Made by a program: the position numbers and the translations under genes
Assembly (NCBI GenBank): GCA_020349025.1
Contig: CP070763.1
Location: forward strand, 2,156,503 to 2,193,623
Source of the DNA: Candidatus Latescibacterota bacterium
Lineage (GTDB): Bacteria; Krumholzibacteriota; Krumholzibacteriia; G020349025
Length of the DNA stretch: 37,121 bases
Reading direction: 5' to 3'
Notes under the pieces: model-generated
Told to the model about the DNA's origin: nothing
Database searches by the model: none
The model's input: the letters and a program-made list of their open reading frames with translations, nothing else
Part shown: in pieces, positions 35,762-37,121 of the stretch
Layout of the letters: the number at the start of each line of letters is the position of its first letter
How positions within the stretch are numbered: the stretch's first letter is position 1

Positions 35762-36159
35762 TCCGACTCGCCCGGCCGCGTCCCGCGGCTGCGGAGCCCC
35801 TTCAAGCCACGCATTCCACACTCGACGGTCCGCATCCTTCCACACCACCATGCCTGACACCTGGCCAGCTCGCGTGCAAGTCTGGAGAACAAAACCGCGC
35901 GTGCACAGCGTTCTCGTGCAAACGTCGCGGGCACGCGCGTGGCCGCAACTGGTCTGGAGATGCAGACCATACGGCGCGCGCCTAGATTCCAAACGGGTTT
36001 CCGCGCGAAAGTCGGAATTGACTGGAAGTCGAGTCCTCCGATAATGGCACCCGGATTGCGTGGCATCTGGACAAGGCCGGTCGAACCCGACCGCCAGGTG
36101 CCGCGGACGCTCCGGCAAGCTGCCTGAGCCCGTGGGATGATGTGGAGGAGGAGGACGTG
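35762..36159. other. Non-coding region before the ParB-like gene
   Basis: About 400 bp with no credible gene; the short frames are Arg/Trp-rich shadows. It contains a promoter at 36018-36045, a small CCGCG/CGCGG inverted repeat just after the receiver gene (about 35777), and scattered CGTGCA motifs (about 35875-35922) of unknown meaning. Confidence 0.6.
36018..36045 (+). promoter_or_regulatory. Promoter of the ParB-like gene
   Basis: -35 TTGACT (36018-36023), 16-bp spacer, -10 GATAAT (36040-36045). Transcription from about 36052 leaves about a 108-nt leader. Confidence 0.65.
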
Positions 36160-36930
36160 ATGTTCGACGAGAAGGTGGCTGCAGACCAGGAGGTTCTGGG
36201 CGGTCAGGATCTGGATCAGGGTTGGACCGTTGAGGGCCCGAGTGTCAACACCCAGAAAGACCAGACGGTCGTCCCCCCGAAACCCGGCGACAAACAGACA
36301 CCGCGCGTCATCCAGGTGGATACGGCGGAGGCTCAGGAGCTGGTGAACGGAATCGCGACGGCGGTTGGCCAGGTGGCGGGCACGGTGGCTCCGGCCACGG
36401 CGCCCATGACGCTGGATCTGGGCGGGCGTCCGCTGCACGTGCCGGCGACCGAGTCCACCAATCCGAAAGTCCGGCAGGCGATGTCGCGCATGAGCAGTTG
36501 TCGCGAGACCTACCGCAATCTCTCACCAGAGGCGATTGCCGAGGAGAACGCCGACATCAACCGCCGCCTGTCGCAGAAGTACCGGACCGACTGCCAGCTG
36601 CCAGCAGCCGGCGGCGCCGTTTCGAAGAGCTACTACTACGACTCCAAGACCATCGAACGGCTGGAGCTCGACATCAAACAGGTCTTGCTCGAGAGCGACG
36701 TGCCGCGTTCGACGATCATCGAGGTTTGCCGGTTGCGCGACCCAGAGGACCAGAGAGCCCTGGTGTTCGATATTCTCGACAAGAATCTGAGCTGCCGCGA
36801 GACGCGCCAGGTCGTGCAGCTGGTCGTGAAGATGCGCTCGCGTCCAGGCACGAGCGTGCAGAACCACCTGACGCCGAAGCTGGCGAACCTGTTGCGTCAA
36901 CACGCTCCATTCTTCGTGCGCATCACCTGA
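36160..36930 (+). CDS. Orphan protein with a ParB-like helix-turn-helix segment
   Basis: A 256-residue protein from ATG 36160 (GGAGGAGG seven bases upstream; a GTG sits one codon before). Residues about 1-100 are acidic and low-complexity with an Ala/Val/Pro-rich stretch. The C-terminal half has a segment (about 165-235: STIIEVCRLRDPEDQRALVFDIL, LSCRETRQVVQLVVK) that follows the second part of the ParB DNA-binding domain, where DPE-Q and LSVRQTE are typical. The N-terminal ParB nuclease/CTPase motif GERR is absent, as is a clear dimerisation tail, and no parA is near. It may be a transcription factor or nucleoid protein. The ParB link is a weak similarity by eye. Confidence 0.68.
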   Translation: MFDEKVAADQEVLGGQDLDQGWTVEGPSVNTQKDQTVVPPKPGDKQTPRVIQVDTAEAQELVNGIATAVGQVAGTVAPATAPMTLDLGGRPLHVPATESTNPKVRQAMSRMSSCRETYRNLSPEAIAEENADINRRLSQKYRTDCQLPAAGGAVSKSYYYDSKTIERLELDIKQVLLESDVPRSTIIEVCRLRDPEDQRALVFDILDKNLSCRETRQVVQLVVKMRSRPGTSVQNHLTPKLANLLRQHAPFFVRIT

Positions 36931-36945
36931 GCGACGTCCACAGTT

Positions 36946-36988
36946 CGCAAACACGGGTCGGAGTTCGCTCCGGCCCGTGTCGTTTGCG
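36946..36988 (+). terminator. Strong hairpin downstream of the ParB-like gene
   Basis: An upper 13-bp stem (36951-36963 with 36968-36980, one T-G pair) is capped by a TTCG tetraloop. Alternatively the base extends with CGCAAAC (36946-36952) pairing GTTTGCG (36982-36988) across a 3-nt bulge. No long T-run follows, so it may be a terminator with other factors or a 3'-end stabiliser. Confidence 0.6.
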
Positions 36989-37070
36989 CGAGCTTCAGCT
37001 CGGTGCTCCGTCCCATGCGGTTCGGGCGGACGTTCGCGCGCGCGCATCCAGCGCGCGCTGGCTCACTCGG

Positions 37071-37120
37071 CACACGCCCGGCTCGGGCATCCTGCCCTCG
37101 CTTTCGGGCGTGTGACGCCG
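37071..37120 (+). repeat. Dispersed intergenic repeat, copy B, with flanking 10-bp stem
   Basis: Positions 37081-37120 match copy A (20348-20387) at 34 of 40 bases. Here the element is also enclosed by a perfect stem, CACACGCCCG (37071-37080) with CGGGCGTGTG (37105-37114), around an inner GGGCA/TGCCC hairpin. Copy A lacks the outer stem. The window ends one base later. Confidence 0.7.
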
Positions 37121-37121
37121 C

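Noticed and set aside
35850..36044. Short frame between the receiver and ParB-like genes
   Set aside because: No ribosome-binding site and a composition (Arg, Trp, Val) typical of random GC-rich translation.

Overview
The window is a GC-rich (roughly two-thirds G+C), densely coded bacterial chromosome segment from a diderm. An LptD-type outer-membrane protein, a TonB-like protein and many signal peptides show the two membranes. A PorX-type response regulator (receiver plus PglZ domain) beside a histidine kinase with the H-box ETAHQLGTPLTSL recalls the Bacteroidota/FCB lineage. The base composition and gene mix suggest a high-GC relative such as an Eisenbacteria-, Krumholzibacteria- or Gemmatimonadota-like organism. 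That placement is inference; there is no rRNA or ribosomal-protein marker here. GTG starts are common, and many genes are coupled by ATGA or GTGA overlaps. I see no insertion sequence, CRISPR array, tRNA or rRNA.

Layout. 1-483: no supported gene. 484-6019 (-): an operon of three radical-SAM genes (a B12-binding/DUF2344 protein, mtaB, miaB) from a good promoter at 6130-6158. 6260-11588 (+): histidine kinase, lipoprotein, PorX-like regulator, tsaE, tsaB, rimI. 11654-12385 (-): tonB-like gene. 12710-16781 (+): a blaI/blaR1-like pair whose M56 protease carries about 13 copies of a 29-residue repeat in place of a penicillin sensor, followed by a secreted protein with about 9 copies of the same repeat. 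16981-20322 (+): accD, folC and a ROK sugar kinase. 20742-26031 (+): lptD-like gene and an unknown membrane protein. 26228-26530: HU-like protein. 26768-28117 (+): a four-haem cytochrome fused to a degenerate metallophosphatase-like domain. 28140-29875 (+): an unknown exported protein and a DnaQ-type exonuclease. 29888-30665 (-): a YkgJ-type Fe-S/zinc protein and acylphosphatase. 30857-33444 (+): cystathionine beta-synthase and a gamma-lyase/synthase, i.e. transsulfuration. 33630-36930 (+): two small zinc-ribbon proteins, an outer-membrane-like protein, a receiver protein with a kinase dimerisation stub, and an orphan ParB-like helix-turn-helix protein.

The most striking observation is at 26918-26920. 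The cytochrome gene is interrupted by an in-frame TGA exactly where, from memory, related proteins have the second Cys of a CGC motif. A 10-bp stem with a GGA apical loop begins 18 nt after the TGA and its loop begins 28 nt after it. This fits a bacterial SECIS element, so I interpret the gene as a selenoprotein with a Cys-Gly-Sec motif, not a pseudogene. The second system worth study is the repeat-bearing BlaR1-like sensor and its secreted repeat partner, with a candidate operator and iteron-like repeats in the tonB-blaI divergent region.

Functional links: TsaE and TsaB help make the t6A that MtaB then methylthiolates; RimI is their usual neighbour. LptD marks LPS export, AccD starts fatty-acid synthesis, and the cystathionine pair routes homocysteine to cysteine.
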